Positions 54,170 through 64,000 of a stretch of DNA of 64,000 bases are shown one piece after another (positions within the stretch are counted from its first letter, which is position 1; every line of letters begins with the position of its first letter). Made by a program: the position numbers and the translations under genes. The stretch comes from Opisthocomus hoazin (lineage: Eukaryota; Chordata; Aves; Opisthocomiformes; Opisthocomidae): the NCBI RefSeq assembly GCF_030867145.1, contig NC_134453.1, forward strand, positions 1,731,001-1,795,000. The letters run 5' to 3'. The notes beneath the pieces are model-generated. The model saw only the letters and a list, made by a program, of their open reading frames with translations. It did not search any database and had not been told where the DNA came from.

Positions 54170-54620
54170 AAATAAAAGAATAATTTTCCTTTGAGTCTGG
54201 GAGCTGCTAATGCAAACTGCTAGGATTTCAGAATAAAAGGTTCAAAAATTAATCATTCTCAACTTCTCAGTGAATTTATAGACCTTGCTTACTGTAGACT
54301 ATGATAAAGACAAGTCCATAATCTCATTTACACTCATCATTAAAATAAGAAAAAAACCCTCTACGCCAGAAAGATTTTTATACCCCATTAACAAAAGAGT
54401 TCTCAGCTGCCTTTAAATTCAATGACGGAATTCAAATTAGAAGCAATAGCTTTTCATTTGTGTTTTATATTGGCACTGGGATTTTTTTATTGCGAACGGT
54501 AAACTTCCAAAAAAAATAAAAAAGATCCAGAAGTCGGTTGTATAGCTGATTAATCAGAGCTAATTGATTGTTCAGCACAAATTCACTCACACCACTCACA
54601 AATTAACTCCCCACTTTGCA
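54170..54620. promoter_or_regulatory. Candidate conserved non-coding element in the DCC intron
   Basis: AAAAATTAATCATTCTCAAC, CTGATTAATCAGAGCTAATT and GATTGTTCAGCACAAATTC are examples of a dense run of TAAT/ATTA cores without repeat or coding content. GATTAATC is a palindromic homeodomain-type site. Evidence is compositional only. Confidence 0.25.
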
Positions 54621-54854
54621 CGAGAGGGGATCAAACACCGTAAAAAATGGATAGCAATTAGTGCCTACATCTAGCACCAGAGGGTTCTAAGTTCACGTCC
54701 CCAAAACTCGCCTAATCTACAACCAGAAGTTTTATTCTTGCAGTGTCCGCCTCTGAACACCCCACCTGAGACCCGATACTCCAGACATTGTGTAGCAGGG
54801 ATTTCGCCAACGCTCCCGGGAGGAGCCATCTATTTTCAGCACGATTGAGTCTTT

Positions 54855-54900
54855 CTATATAAATATACAATATATATATATAATACTATAATACTGTATT
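54855..54900. repeat. TA-rich simple sequence
   Basis: CTATATAAATATACAATATA followed by TATATATAATACTATAATAC; a degenerate (TA)n tract. Confidence 0.9.
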
Positions 54901-55512
54901 CTTTCTATTTACTCTTCTACGGATCACTGTAATTTCAGCATCTACCGAGGCCCCAAACCCTTGATATCTGAGATTAATACAGCCCAGGATTCACTGCTTC
55001 ATACCCAGATACCTTTTTTCCCTCTTGATTTCATCCCTTATTTATTTGACTGTCAGCTCACGGGTTTAACACTGGCTTTGCAAACCTTCACTCTTCTCCT
55101 GTTTTTCTGGTTCTTTTCTTACAATAGCTATAGGGGGGAAAAAAAAAAAGCAGCACAAAAAAGATCTCATGGAGCTCATTTTCTTCTCAGGCTTTCTTCT
55201 CGCATTTGGTAATGAAAAGAGCGTGGGGGACAGCCGGGGTACGGGAAGGATTTTTTTCTAATGTCCAGGCAATATCCAGCCACTGCTTTTCACACAGGGA
55301 TGTTTGCTGCCAGATTTCTTCACCTCACTCTTCACTTTTACTCCTCAAACATTGAAAATATAAGCTGCTTTTTTTTTTTCCCCAAAAGAGGCAAAGAAAT
55401 AAATCTTGAGCAGTTCACCTGCAGTGCAGCCCTTCCCCTGTACACCCAGCCCGTAGTCAGTTTGGGGCATACCCTACAGCTCGGCACGAGGAAGGAAAAT
55501 GAAGCCCCATTT

Positions 55513-56040
55513 CAGAATCACAGAACGTTCGGGGTTGGCAGGGACCTCTGTGGGTCACCCAGCCCAACCCCCTGCCCAAGCAGGGTCACCCACAGCAGGC
55601 TGCACAGCACCGCGTCCAGGCGGGTCTTGAATATCTCCAGAGAAGGAGACTCCACAGCCTCCCTGGGCAGCCTGGGCCAGAGCTCCGTCACCCTCAGAGG
55701 GAAGAAGTTCTTCCTCATCTTCAGCTGGAACTTCCTCTGCTCCAGTTTGTGCCTGTTGCCCCTTGTCCTGTCACTGGGCACCACTGGAAAGAGTCTGGCC
55801 CCATCCTCCTGACACCCACCCTGCAGATATTTAGAGGCATTTCTAAGGTCCCCTCTCAGCCTTCTCTTCTCCAGGCTGAACAAGCCCAGCTCCCTCAGCC
55901 TCTCCTCGTAGGAGAGATGCTCCAGTCCCCTCCTCATCCTCGTAGCCCTCCGCTGGACTCTCTCCAGTAGCTCCTCATCTTTCTTGAACTGGGGAGCCTA
56001 GAACTGGACGCAGTACTGCAGATGGGGCCTCACTAGGGCA
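55513..56040 (-). mobile_element. CR1 LINE 3' fragment
   Basis: About 528 bp from CAGAATCACAGAACGTTCGG to GATGGGGCCTCACTAGGGCA. The frame 55937 down to 55518 is open and encodes the distal ORF2 part ([40 protein letters not shown]). Its 5' truncation point directly abuts the next fragment. Confidence 0.97.
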
Positions 56041-56049
56041 GAATTGTCG

Positions 56050-56115
56050 AACGGACTGGGTTGGAAGAGACCTTTAAAGGGCATCCAGTCCAACCTCCCG
56101 GCAAGGAGCAGGAAT
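56050..56115 (-). mobile_element. Short CR1 3' end of another subfamily
   Basis: ACTGGGTTGGAAGAGACCTT, TAAAGGGCATCCAGTCCAAC and CTCCCGGCAAGGAGCAGG resemble the CR1 ending GGTTGGAAGGGACCTTAAAG, CATCTAGTCCAACCCCCTGC. It may be the older host into which the 55513-56040 copy inserted. Confidence 0.6.
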
Positions 56116-56783
56116 CACAGAATAAAGTGGGGTTTAGCTCTGGGGTATCACTGGTTGACACCAGGAAGAAGACGACTGAGAAGACGACAATTTGGATTTC
56201 CAACTGCACTTTCTCAGTGGAGCAGCAACAGGAAAAAAAAATGTAGAAAAAAATTTTTACAATCTCACAAAATATACAGGAGCCTGAAAAGGCTGAAGTT
56301 TTAGAACTGTGACACGATATAAAACCCACCACTTCACAGGCAGTATTTTCTATCTCCTCACGCTTGCTTCTGCAGAAGAAAAATGACCTCCTAATTCAGG
56401 TTCATTTAAAGTGCAGCTGATCATCAAGACCCAGAAGGAATTTTCATTTGCGAGGGCGTAAAAAAAATATCCTTCCCGTCCATTTACGGAATTTATGTCG
56501 GATCTATAATGCAATAAGCTCAACACTCCATCAGACATTTTCTATTTAACCTGAAAGGGGACGAAGTCAGATGACTTGTATGCCTGTGTGTACGATTTGC
56601 AAAGAGGAGCAAGCGCAGCCACAGCGGGGACTGGAAATACCACGGAGTGATTCTCACGCCTTCAGAATAAGTATCAAGAACCTCGAGCGCTTGATCAGAA
56701 AGCAGTGGTGAAAAGGTGAGACCTCCTATAAAATATCAACAGGAAAGGCTTCCTGTGAAGAGTTCAGATTTACAGGGCTCGAG

Positions 56784-56830
56784 AAAAAAAAAAAAAAAAA
56801 AGAAAAAAAGTAAAATGAAAAAAAAAAAAG
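56784..56830 (+). repeat. A-rich simple sequence
   Basis: Long A runs interrupted by single G, GT or TG, then AAGGAAG. No retroposed gene body is attached to it, so it is not read as a processed-gene tail. Confidence 0.85.
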
Positions 56831-57152
56831 GAAGAAAAATGGCAGATTTAAGCTCTGGATTAGGCTGGTGTCATGACCCAAAACCAGGAGCACAGCTTTT
56901 CAAATATTTATTCCTTCATGGCCAAATCCCTCACAACTGAATAATGACCTCTGCATGCCTTTTTTATGAACTATATGATCGAGTCTAACAGCTAATTATA
57001 ATGCCTCTACAGAGCTACACTGAATAGATAAAATACTAGAGGAGACACCTCCTTTTAGCATCAGGTCAGTCAAAGCCAAGGAAAAGCCCCGTGCTCATCT
57101 ATTCCCTGGGCAAGATCCCAAAACTGATTTTGATAGTAATATCAATACCAAA

Positions 57153-57752
57153 ATTCTGGGGTGCATTAGGAGGAGTGTGGCCAGCAGGTTGAGGGAGGTT
57201 CTCCTCCCCCTCTACTCTGCCCTGGTGAGGCCCCATCTGGAGTCCTGTGTCCAGTGCTGGGCTCCCCAGTTCAAGAAAGATGAGGAGCTACTGGAGAGAG
57301 TCCAGCGGAGGGCTACGAGGATGAGGAGGGGACTGGAACATCTCTCCTACAAGGAGAGGCTGAGGGAGCTGGGCTTGTTCAGCCTGGAGGAGAGAAGGCT
57401 GCGAGGGGACCTCAGAAATGCCTCTAAATATCTGCAGGGTGGGGTCAGGAGGATGGGGCCAAGCTCTTTTCAGTGGTGCCCAGTGACAGGACAAGGGGCA
57501 ACGGGCACAAACTGAAGCAGAGGAAGTTCCAGCTCAACACGAGGAAGAACTTCTTCCCTCTGAGGGTGACGGAGCCCTGGCCCAGGCTGCCCAGGGAGGC
57601 TGTGGAGTCACCTTCTCTGGAGATACTCAAGACCCGCCTGTACAAGGTCCTCTACAGCCTACTGTAGGTGACCCTGCTTCGGTAGGAGGGTTGGACTAGA
57701 TGACCCACAGAGGTCCCTTCCAACCCCGACCATTCTGTGATTCTGTGATTCT
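57153..57752 (+). mobile_element. CR1 LINE 3' fragment with one frameshift
   Basis: About 600 bp in plus orientation, antisense to DCC, from ATTCTGGGGTGCATTAGGAG to the CCATTCTGTGATTCTGTGAT tail. ORF2 codons are readable from 57177, but a one-base loss near 57440 (CTGCAGGGTGGGGTCAGGAG instead of GGGTGTCAG type) shifts the frame; reading resumes in another frame to 57667. Confidence 0.97.
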
Positions 57753-59862
57753 ATTGCACGAGGGCCAGTGTTCGGCATCAGCTCACGGACTACAATACAA
57801 ATATACAAATGCAAGCGGAGCTTCAGCATGGGGTTGGCTGTGGGGCAGGTGGTGGGGCTGGCTGAGGACCGCAGGACACCGCTGCCTGGCGTTTCCATGC
57901 AAGCTCCTCAATACAAGGAGAAATAAAACTTCTAGGACCCGACAGAGGAGAGTCTGCAAACCAGCAATGAAGGGATTTCGAGGGAAATCTCCACTGAACT
58001 TCAGGTTCCTGCTTTTCAAAGTCTTGGCTGAAAATCTCAGGATCAATCTCCAGAGTTCTCGGTTGCTCTCTCCCCTTCTGAGTTCTGAGGGCTTGTTCCA
58101 TTAGTTATGTATTATCTGACGGGATGAGACACTTGAGTGACATGAATTTAAAAAATAGGACAGCGAGGCAAAAGAGTAGTTTAATTGCTTTAAGTGATGA
58201 TGAGCCCATTGCTTATTGCCCTATTCCTTTATTACACTGGGCACATAAAAATGTCTTGAGTTTATGAAAAATGTAATGAAAAATTCATTAATTCTATCAG
58301 GTTAAGGAAAGTAACGGTTATTCCAACGTGAGAATTTGCTCAAAGCCTTTTAAACCTGAGATGTCCCTAAGAGGGGTATGATTAGCAGACGTGGTCCATA
58401 TGGGAATTGTCTCCGTTGACCGGCAGAGAGCTTGGCCACCTTCGCTCTACCAGTGGGGACTAGGGATGAGCGACCATGCAAAGATGTGCCATGAGTGACA
58501 GGGATGCATCGGTTCTCTTTTCTAGGAGGTTTGTTCAAAGAGAGAAATACATCACAAGCTTTGTAAAGTCACAAATGCCTTCAAAACTTCCCTTTCATGG
58601 GTGTCTACCTATGGCTGAGATACCACGCTTGCAGGCAGTCTTCAATACTCAGGATTGCTGGTGAAGGGAAGCGCTTCTTCTTGACATCTCTTTATCAACG
58701 CTTTCTCTCTCGGCTCCCGTTTTAAGTGAAGAGAGATCTGGGTTCCACAGGAGTGGGATTCAGGAGAGGACACTGGAAGAGCAACCTATTTTTGAGGGAT
58801 CACGTGGAGGACCAGGAGCAGTCCTGCACACCCCAGCGCCCAGAGGCACAAACAGAAGGCAACATTTACAAAGGAAACCTTTCCACGAGAAATCGCTAAA
58901 GGAGACGGCATCAGTCAGCCTAATGACTCTGAAGGACAAGTACACTGAGAAAAGGAAGGGAAACCAGAGAGAGAGAGAAATAAACAGCCCCCAACACCAC
59001 CAAATAGCTGGAGGGAGATCAGAAATGAAGTTATACACAGTTCCAGAAAGTAAAAACTGGGGGTTTAGTGTAACAGTGAATACAGTAGCTTGAGTGCCAT
59101 ATATAACCCAGCAGCCTGCTTTCATCCGTGTGACGGAGTCCAGTACAACTCATTTTTTCATTGCTTTAGCATTTGTTTTCTTTATTTCCATTGTTTTCTG
59201 GCAGATAATTCCCATAAACTTTCAGTTCTTAATTTTGCCCAATAACAAAGTCCTACGCGTTGCTCGCAGGCAACACGGCATCTGCTTATGCAAGATTAGT
59301 TATGGAAAAAAAAAAAAGCAACCTCATTATTCGGGATGACGGGATACTTTATGAAGATTAGTAACATGCCCCAACTTCCCCTCTCTTTACCTTGCCTCCC
59401 AATTATAACAGTTAAAATGTAAACTCTGATTGACTTCAAGAACAAACGGTCCTTTCGAGACAGCCAGGCTTACTCGCTAGAGTAAGACAAGCAGAATTGG
59501 ATCCTCAGAAAGTAAAAAGCACTACTACATAAAGATGAATAGACTCTGTTACATACAAAAAAAATCATTCAGCAGCACTATTTGGCAAGGGCAGTTCTCC
59601 AGCAAATAAGGATTTATCTACTTCTGTCTGCTGTCAGAAACCGGATTACTTGCTGATGGATAGCAGGTGCTTCCAGTAAAAATGCCGAGATGTTTTGGTA
59701 GCTCGCTCGTCGCAAACGTCGCCCTAACATACGCTGTACGGCAAGAAAGCTGTGCTGGGAAAGCAGGGTTGGAACGGAAAAGAGCAAAGCTGAAATCTCA
59801 AAGGTTGTCTGAGCCAAACTGGAGATGATCCAAGCTAAAGGAACAGGGCAAACAGCTACAAG

Positions 59863-59980
59863 TCTGCAACCCCCCCTTTTTTTTTTTAAATCCTTAATAG
59901 CTCTAAGTAGTTTTAAATCCTTAATAGCTCTGCAACCCCTTTTAAAAAAAAAAAATCCTTAATAGCTCTAAGCAGTTTGG
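59863..59980. repeat. Local duplication containing three TCCTTAATAGCTCT motifs
   Basis: ATCCTTAATAGCTCT occurs at 59890, 59917 and 59955, and TCTGCAACCCC occurs at 59863 and 59929, a 66-bp larger repeat. Poly-T and poly-A runs separate the copies, which suggests replication slippage. Confidence 0.85.
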
Positions 59981-60754
59981 GTTACCAAGGCAAATATCGT
60001 TATTCACATTATACCAGTCCATGCGAAGAACCCTAGCACGGGGTCTACTTCCCGAACAAAGCAGATACCAGATACCTCACACAAATGTTCTCATTTGATC
60101 CATTTTTAAAATGCTGCTCTCGAAACGGCGCTGCTCTGGAACCAAAGCCAGGCAGGAGCTGGAGAGGCACCGTCCCCTCTTGCTCTGCCCTGCCCCGCGC
60201 CGCCGTGGCCCCGCTTCCACCAAGGAACGCTGCTCTCCAGCCCCACGCAGCCACCTCCTCTAACCCTCCAACCAGCCCACGGCTTCATTCCTAGCAGCAC
60301 CATCCCACAGCACCCCTCTTTTTTATTTTAAATCATTTTCTTTCTGTTCCTTGCGCGCTTGCTGTTTAATTTTTAAGCGGGCTGCACGCTGGAGTGGATG
60401 GCAGTCCGTTCTTTTCCAGCTTGCAGAAACAGCCCTTTCGTTATCAAAAAGGCGAGCCTTGAAACAAGAGTCAAGCTTCTGGCACCGGTTCAGGTTACTG
60501 TAGCGTAACGGGAGACTGGAAACAAGACCAAGCCATTCATTTGGCATCGCTTTTAATTCATTTTTATCACTTCCTTGTTAACTCTGAATTGAAGCTATCG
60601 CACAGTCCTGAATTTTGAATCCAGATTGCCAGAATGAAATACTGGATTATTATCACAAAACCGCATATATCCACTTTCCACTCTGTGAGCACTCAGAGGT
60701 ATTTCTTCAAGGTATGGGACAGTCTTGTCTCCATTTTTTTCTGCACTGGAAGTC

Positions 60755-60860
60755 AGGTCCTCTACAGCCTACTGTAGGTGACCCTGCTTCGGCAGGAGGG
60801 TTGGACTAGATAACCCACAGAGGTCCCTTCCAACCCCGACCATTCTGTGATTCTGTGATT
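60755..60860 (+). mobile_element. CR1 LINE 3' terminal fragment, left arm of an inverted pair
   Basis: AGGTCCTCTACAGCCTACTG, GTGACCCTGCTTCGGCAGGA, GGGTTGGACTAGATAACCCA and the full tail ATTCTGTGATTCTGTGATT. It is followed without any spacer by a minus-strand CR1 copy, so ~53 bp of it is complementary to 60861-60915. Confidence 0.96.
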
Positions 60861-61764
60861 TAGTCCAACCCTCCTGCCGAAGCAGGGTCACCTGCAGCAA
60901 GCTGCACAGGACCTTGTCCAGGCGGGTCTTGAATATCTCCAGACAAGGAGACTCCACAACCTCCCCGGGCAGCCTGTTTCAGTGCTCCATCACCCTCAGA
61001 GGGAAGAAGTTCTTCCTCCTGTTCAGACGGAACTTCCTCTGCTTCAGTTTGTGCCCATTGCCCCTTGTCCTGTCGCTGGGCACCACTGAAAAGAGCTTGG
61101 CCCCATCCTCCTGACACCCACCCTGCAGATATTTAGAGGCATTTCTAAGGTCCCCTCTCAGCCTTCTCTTCTCCAGGCTGAACAAGCCCAGCTCCCTCAG
61201 CCTCTCCTCGTAGGGGAGATGTTCCACTCCCCTCGTCATCCTCGTAGCCCTCCGCTGGACTCTCTCCAGTAGCTCTTCATCTTTCTTGAACTGGGGAGCC
61301 CAGAACTGGACACAGTACTCCAGATGAGGCCTCACCAGGGCAGTGTAGAGGGGAAGGAGAACGTCCCTCGTCCTGCTGGCCACACTCTTCTTGATGCACC
61401 CCAGGATCCCATTGGCTTTCTTGGCAGCCAGGGCACACTGCTGGCTCATGGTTAACCTGTTGTCCACCAGGACGCCCAGGTCCCTCTCCGCAGAGCTGCT
61501 CTCCAGCAGGTCCACCCCAAGCCTGTACTGGTGCATGAGGTTGTTCCTCCCCAGGTACAGGACCCTGCCCTTGCCCTTGTTGAACCTCATCATGTTCCTC
61601 TCTGCCCAGCTTTCCAGCCTGTCGAGGTCACGCTAAATGGAAGCATGGCCTGCTGGTGTATCTACCACACCTCCCAGTTTGGTGTCATCAGCAAACTTGC
61701 TGAGGGTACACTCTAACTCTTCATCCAGGTCGTTGATGAAGAAGTTTAACAAGACTGGGCCCAG
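60861..61764 (-). mobile_element. CR1 LINE fragment, about 900 bp, lacking its own 3' tail
   Basis: The copy begins on the plus side at TAGTCCAACCCTCCTGCCGA, so the usual ATCACAGA tail and GGGGTTGGAAGGGACC are missing. It reaches as far as TTGATGAAGAAGTTTAACAA. ORF2 is open from 61593 to 60979, where a TGG to TGA change in the MEHW motif ends it; the remaining codons continue in the same frame. Loss of the tail is unusual because CR1 copies are normally 5' truncated with intact 3' ends. Confidence 0.95.
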
Positions 61765-61811
61765 TAGATGACCCACAGAGGTCCCTTCCAACCCCGACCA
61801 GTCTGTGATTC
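61765..61811 (+). mobile_element. CR1 LINE 3' terminal fragment next to a DCC donor site
   Basis: TAGATGACCCACAGAGGTCC followed by CTTCCAACCCCGACCAGTCT and GTGATTC. It ends 41 bp from the exon boundary at 61853. It closely repeats 60812-60850 in the same orientation, with a few differences (GATGACCC against GATAACCC, ACCAG against ACCAT). Confidence 0.9.
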
Positions 61812-61852
61812 AGATGAGTGGTCCCGGAGACGTCTCCCCCCGCCACTCTTAC

Positions 61853-62065
61853 CTGTTTGAGACAGAAGCGGTGTGTAAGGGACTTTCGGTTCTATTGCAC
61901 TCATGGGCGGAGGTAGCAAGGGGTTGGCAAAGCTGCGGAGAGGGTGAGTAGGGCGGACGCAGGCGGTGGGGATGGTTCTGCTCGGGGCGTCCTCGTTGCT
62001 GGGGTGCTCAGGCTGCGTCTGTGGTAGCAAGGACGGCTGCTGCGGTGCTGGGCCTTCGTTAACAG
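61853..62065 (-). CDS. DCC: DCC netrin receptor, coding exon encoding the P2-like proline-rich cytoplasmic segment (third from last)
   Basis: DCC is a single-pass receptor for netrin-1 that steers growing axons; this exon encodes part of its intracellular tail. Read on the minus strand, a consensus acceptor (pyrimidine tract then TTGCAG) precedes the exon and a GTAAGA donor follows at 61852. The exon is 213 nt: two bases completing an Ala codon, 70 full codons, and the first base of a Gly codon, so it is phase 1 at both ends. The translation starts [10 protein letters not shown], contains [20 protein letters not shown] and the proline cluster [15 protein letters not shown], and ends PYTPLLSQT. 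These match what I know of the vertebrate DCC tail around the P2 motif. Its last base joins the GG that opens the exon at 44895, restoring reading frame. A CR1 relic ends only 41 bp beyond the donor. The paralogue neogenin is less likely because the downstream exons end in the DCC-type C terminus. Confidence 0.95.
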
Positions 62066-64000
62066 CTGCAAGAGAACGGTTAAAACAAAAAAAAAGAAAG
62101 AAAAACCAAAGGACTATTATTGATGTATGTTTTATGTCCCATTTCCTATTTTTATGGTCGTTTTCAACAGAAGGGACAGCGTTAGCCGTCACGCTCCAAG
62201 AAGCTGCAGGAGATGTGTACACAGTTCCATCAAAAGTTATTGGCGGACGAATTAAAAACCAGATGTTCCTCAGAGCGGCCGCGTGCCATCTGAAGCTCAA
62301 AACATCTTCCTTTAAAAAATATCACAAAACAAGCAGGATATTATCTCCTTCTCTCTATGTGCTTTTAAATATTAAAAATCAATAAACACATAAATACGGC
62401 CCGTGGAGACTGGAACGAGCTACAGCTATGGAAATGCATCATGTTCAGCACGACGGTCCTGTTCCAGTCATAGTAGAGAAAAGCTGGAAACAAAGAAAGG
62501 ACTTAATTAATTTCCACAAAACCAATCAGCAATATTGTTTTTCCTTGAGACAGCTGCAGCATTTAGTGTGCCAAAGCAGTAGGTTGCTGTTTTCATAGCC
62601 TATATTCAAAGTCGATTCTTCAGAGATTTAAATGTTCCGTGTCAACCTTCTAATATAAAAGGCAGCTTCCCTATGTTCTGCAGTGTTTCTTAAAAGAAAC
62701 TTTCTGTTTCAACCTCTCATGGACTTTCCATGCCAGGAAACAGCAGCAAACAGTTGAAGTATTATTGAAAACAAAGGCTGAGACAAAGAGAATCATAGGT
62801 TGGAAAAGACCTCTAAGATCATCGAGCCCAACCATCAACCCAACCCCACCACGCCTGCTAAACCATATCCCGAAATGCCACATCTGCACGTTTTTTGAAT
62901 CCCTCCAGAGATGGGGACTCCACCACTGCCTTGGGCAGCCTGTTCCTGACCACTCTTTCTGTTAAGAATTTTTTCCTAACATCTAAGCTAAACCTCCCCT
63001 AATGCAACTTGAGGCCATTGACTCTTGTCCTATAGTTAGTTACCTGGGAGAAGAGACCAACACTGGCCTCACTACAACCTCCTTTCAGGTAGCTGTAGAG
63101 AGCCTTCTCTTCTCCAGACTAAACAGCCCCAGTTCCTTCAGTCACTTCTCATCAGACTTGCTCTCCAGACCCCTCACTAGCCTCGTTGCCCTTCTTTGGA
63201 CACGCTCCAGCAACTCAATGCTCTTCTTGTAGTGAGGGGTCCAAAACTGAACCTAGTACTTGAGGTGTCACCTCACCAGTGCCGAGTACAGGGGCACTAT
63301 CACCTCCCTACCCCTGCTGCCCACACCATTCCTGATCCAAGCCAGGATGCCGTTGGCCTTCTTGGCCACCTGGGCACAATGCTGGCTCATGTTCAGCCGG
63401 CTGTCAACCAACACACCAGAAAAACCCTTTCTTTCTACAGCCTTCTAGAAACCCATGTTGTACCCAAACTATAAATTCCAATATTATTACGATTACACAG
63501 GAGTTTTCAGAATGGTCCACAGTGTTGTCTAACGTCACCAGTACTTTGAATGCAGAAAAAGGTTCTCTTCAAACTTCTTAGATGCAAAATGTTCTAACCC
63601 CGTAGTCTCAAATCAGAGTAACTTCTGTGCGGCGTGCACGGTGAAGAAGACGCTGGTAGGAAGAGAGACATCAAATGGCAAGAGGCGCGACGCACGCCGA
63701 CACATCCCAGCGGCATTGCCCAGATTTACGGTGCTGCTCCTTACCTAACACCGACTCCTGGTCAGGAAGAGAAACTTCTGCTGCTGTTTACACCAGGACA
63801 CCATACTGCACCACATTATCCAGACTTTGAGAAGTTTAAGAAAATAAAGACAGAAAAAAGCATTCCAAAGAAGACAGACTTACTTTGTTCTTGTAAGGGA
63901 ACTGTAATCGCAATAAACAACTATCTCCAACGTGTCAAAAAACTTCAAAACCTTTCAAATCTCCTCCTGACCACTGTGCCTACCACGACAAGCCAAACTA
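62066..64000 (-). other. DCC: DCC intron upstream of the 213-nt exon (3' portion only)
   Basis: This part of the intron extends off the right edge of the window. Its acceptor (TTCTCTTGCAG) abuts 62065 and its phase is 1. It contains one older CR1 copy (62788-63420). The remaining sequence, including 63421-64000, shows no exon: a GTAAGG donor-like site near 63740 is preceded by stops in all three frames. Confidence 0.85.
62788..63420 (-). mobile_element. Older CR1 LINE fragment (TTTAGCAGG/GATGTGGCA subfamily)
   Basis: AGAATCATAGGTTGGAAAAG, ACCATCAACCCAACCCCACC, CTGCTAAACCATATCCCGAA and ATGCCACATCTGCACGTTTT begin the element; it extends through CACTAGCCTCGTTGCCCTTC to GCTGGCTCATGTTCAGCCGG. It is more diverged than the common subfamily and its ORF2 frame is broken repeatedly. 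Confidence 0.95.

Larger units (their letters stand above)
44896..61852 (-). other. DCC: DCC penultimate intron (17 kb, phase 1)
   Basis: The intron runs from the GTAAGA donor at 61852 to the TCCAG acceptor at 44896. It is populated by CR1 pieces at 47614-48510, 49655-50012, 51693-52235, 55513-56115, 57153-57752 and 60755-61811. AT-rich blocks at 48700-49200 and 54170-54620 could be conserved regulatory sequence. Between these it holds unique sequence, a TA-rich tract (54855-54900), an A-rich tract (56784-56830) and a repeated TCCTTAATAGCTCT motif (59863-59980). The stretch 50013-51692 holds only a short 22-bp direct repeat near 50559-50602, and 57753-60754 is otherwise featureless. No additional DCC exon was found. 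Confidence 0.85.

Noticed and set aside
63735..63830. Possible further DCC exon with a GTAAGG donor on the minus strand near 63740
   Set aside because: Each frame after the nearest AG contains a stop, and the peptide does not resemble the DCC tail.

Overview
The window is a stretch of a bird genome, with no sign of bacterial gene organisation. Two things show this. First, about two dozen pieces of the chicken-repeat-1 (CR1) LINE are scattered through it, recognisable by the 3' end with its ATTCTGTG-type tail repeats. Second, three spliced coding exons on the minus strand encode the last ~148 residues of the netrin receptor DCC, ending in the family's C-terminal P3 motif. DCC is Z-linked in chicken as far as I recall, so a Z-chromosome origin is likely but is inference. 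Layout: positions 1 to about 36,215 are intergenic sequence downstream of DCC. The first 26 kb of this is mostly unique sequence with a few old MIR-like and CR1 relics, AT-rich tracts, an (ATT)11 microsatellite and an eight-copy 52-bp minisatellite (22571-22986). From 26 kb onward CR1 fragments become frequent. Positions ~36,220-41,938 are read as a long DCC 3' untranslated region: a tandem AATAAA signal (minus strand) at 36241-36250 is followed by a GU-rich element, and a sense-oriented CR1 fragment lies inside the interval. DCC coding exons are at 41939-42028 (last exon, with stop), 44753-44895 and 61853-62065, separated by introns of 2.7 kb and 17 kb; the rest of the window is the 3' part of the next upstream intron. 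The introns carry 11 of the CR1 pieces, including a 109-bp tandem triplication of a CR1 3' tail (49655-50012) and an inverted CR1 nest (60755-61811) that comes within 41 bp of a coding-exon donor site. How it works together: one gene is present. DCC is a single-pass axon-guidance receptor. The three exons supply the distal cytoplasmic tail, namely a proline-rich P2-like segment, a linker, and the P3 helix used for receptor multimerisation and partner binding. Everything else is repeat relics, simple sequence, and AT-rich blocks that may be conserved regulatory elements but cannot be shown to be so from one sequence. I found no convincing new system; the most unusual items are the CR1 rearrangements and the homogeneous minisatellite.
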